Assembly: GCA_903813345.2 (NCBI GenBank)
Contig: CAIIXF020000112.1
Location: 1 to 28,000 of the forward strand
From: Owenia fusiformis
Lineage: Eukaryota; Annelida; Polychaeta; Sabellida; Oweniidae
DNA: 28,000 bases
Direction of reading: 5' to 3'
A program made the position numbers and the translations under genes. Below the pieces are notes generated by a model, which had not been told where the DNA came from, did no database searches, and was given only the letters and a program-made list of their open reading frames with translations. Of the stretch, positions 27,698 through 28,000 are shown in pieces; within the stretch, counting starts at the first letter, position 1, and each line of letters begins with the position of its first letter.

Positions 27698-28000
27698 TTT
27701 TCTTCCATAAACAAACACCACAGGAGGTCTGTCCCCAGTCATGGAGATGTCCCAATGCCATACTACTCTGTGTTAAATTGTTTACAAATTGTGCATTGGA
27801 ACACCTCCTTCGGCTGGCTGAGCTGTTGAAGCCGTCAGACTATCATAACTTTCCAGAAAGACACTTCATGATATTGATGTTTACATTACAGAGGCAAAAA
27901 CGCCAAAACCATCTCGCTTCAGAAAATACTATGAACATACAAACAACTTTAGGGCAAGTTAATCTTCAAAGTTTAGTTGATTGAATAACAAATGTCTTTC
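27698..28000. other. Right edge, no supported gene
   Basis: Sequence is less AT-rich from about 27720 to 27850 (CACAGGAGGTCTGTCCCCAG, CACCTCCTTCGGCTGGCTG) but all frames are short and lack known motifs. It may be the edge of an exon or an old repeat continuing outside the window. Confidence 0.3.

Noticed and set aside
27503-27829. 108-codon plus-strand frame
   Set aside because: It runs through AT-rich DNA and the inverted repeat at 27592-27697, with no recognisable domain or splice pattern.

Overview
The window is eukaryotic nuclear DNA: AT-rich, gene-poor, packed with tandem repeats and DNA transposons. It has one recognisable intron-containing gene with GT-AG splice sites, on the minus strand. 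A Death-domain gene with a TRADD-N-like module, a mariner element, long-inverted-repeat elements and tRNA-derived sequences together suggest a marine lophotrochozoan, most likely a bivalve mollusc. That assignment is an inference, not a species identification.

Layout. 1-1380 is a minisatellite in two unit types (about 85 and 90 bp), built on GGGTGCAA/TTGCACC words. 1381-2090 is unremarkable. 2091-15180 is in essence one large minisatellite locus, with an 88-bp unit passing into a 79-bp unit. Three DNA transposons have been dropped into it: a 3146-bp foldback element (2183-5328, 1.5-kb arms, GC-rich centre), a 6980-bp element with two 1340-bp inverted arms (5582-12561, containing a smaller 784-bp inverted-repeat element), and a 1093-bp mariner remnant (12887-13979, 0.2-kb TIRs, decayed transposase). 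In each case the empty site can be read from intact repeat units: duplications are AAA, ATG and TA. All three insertions fall within about 20 bp of the same point of the 88-bp unit, at a small inverted repeat (GTAGAT-N7-ATCTAC).

15.2-16.7 kb is nondescript, with two long C tracts. From 24099 down to at least 16801 runs a minus-strand gene: an ATG exon, an acidic exon, a Death-domain exon, a possible small exon, a TRADD-N-like exon, a charged linker exon and a further conserved-looking exon. Each of these exons can be read so that its introns are phase 1. The product should be a cytoplasmic death-fold signalling or adaptor protein with the Death domain N-terminal to the TRADD-N-like module, the reverse of vertebrate TRADD. 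The 3' end is not certain. Its introns hold small hairpin elements, an array of AAAGC words and a possible plus-strand exon near 18.6 kb. 24.4-28 kb is mostly repeats and AT-rich DNA: a (GGAC)n-like tract, a duplicated block with CRE palindromes, a tRNA-like sequence and a TTTA microsatellite.

The transposon locus and the Death-domain gene show no visible functional link. Protein family calls come from motif reading only; no database search was run.
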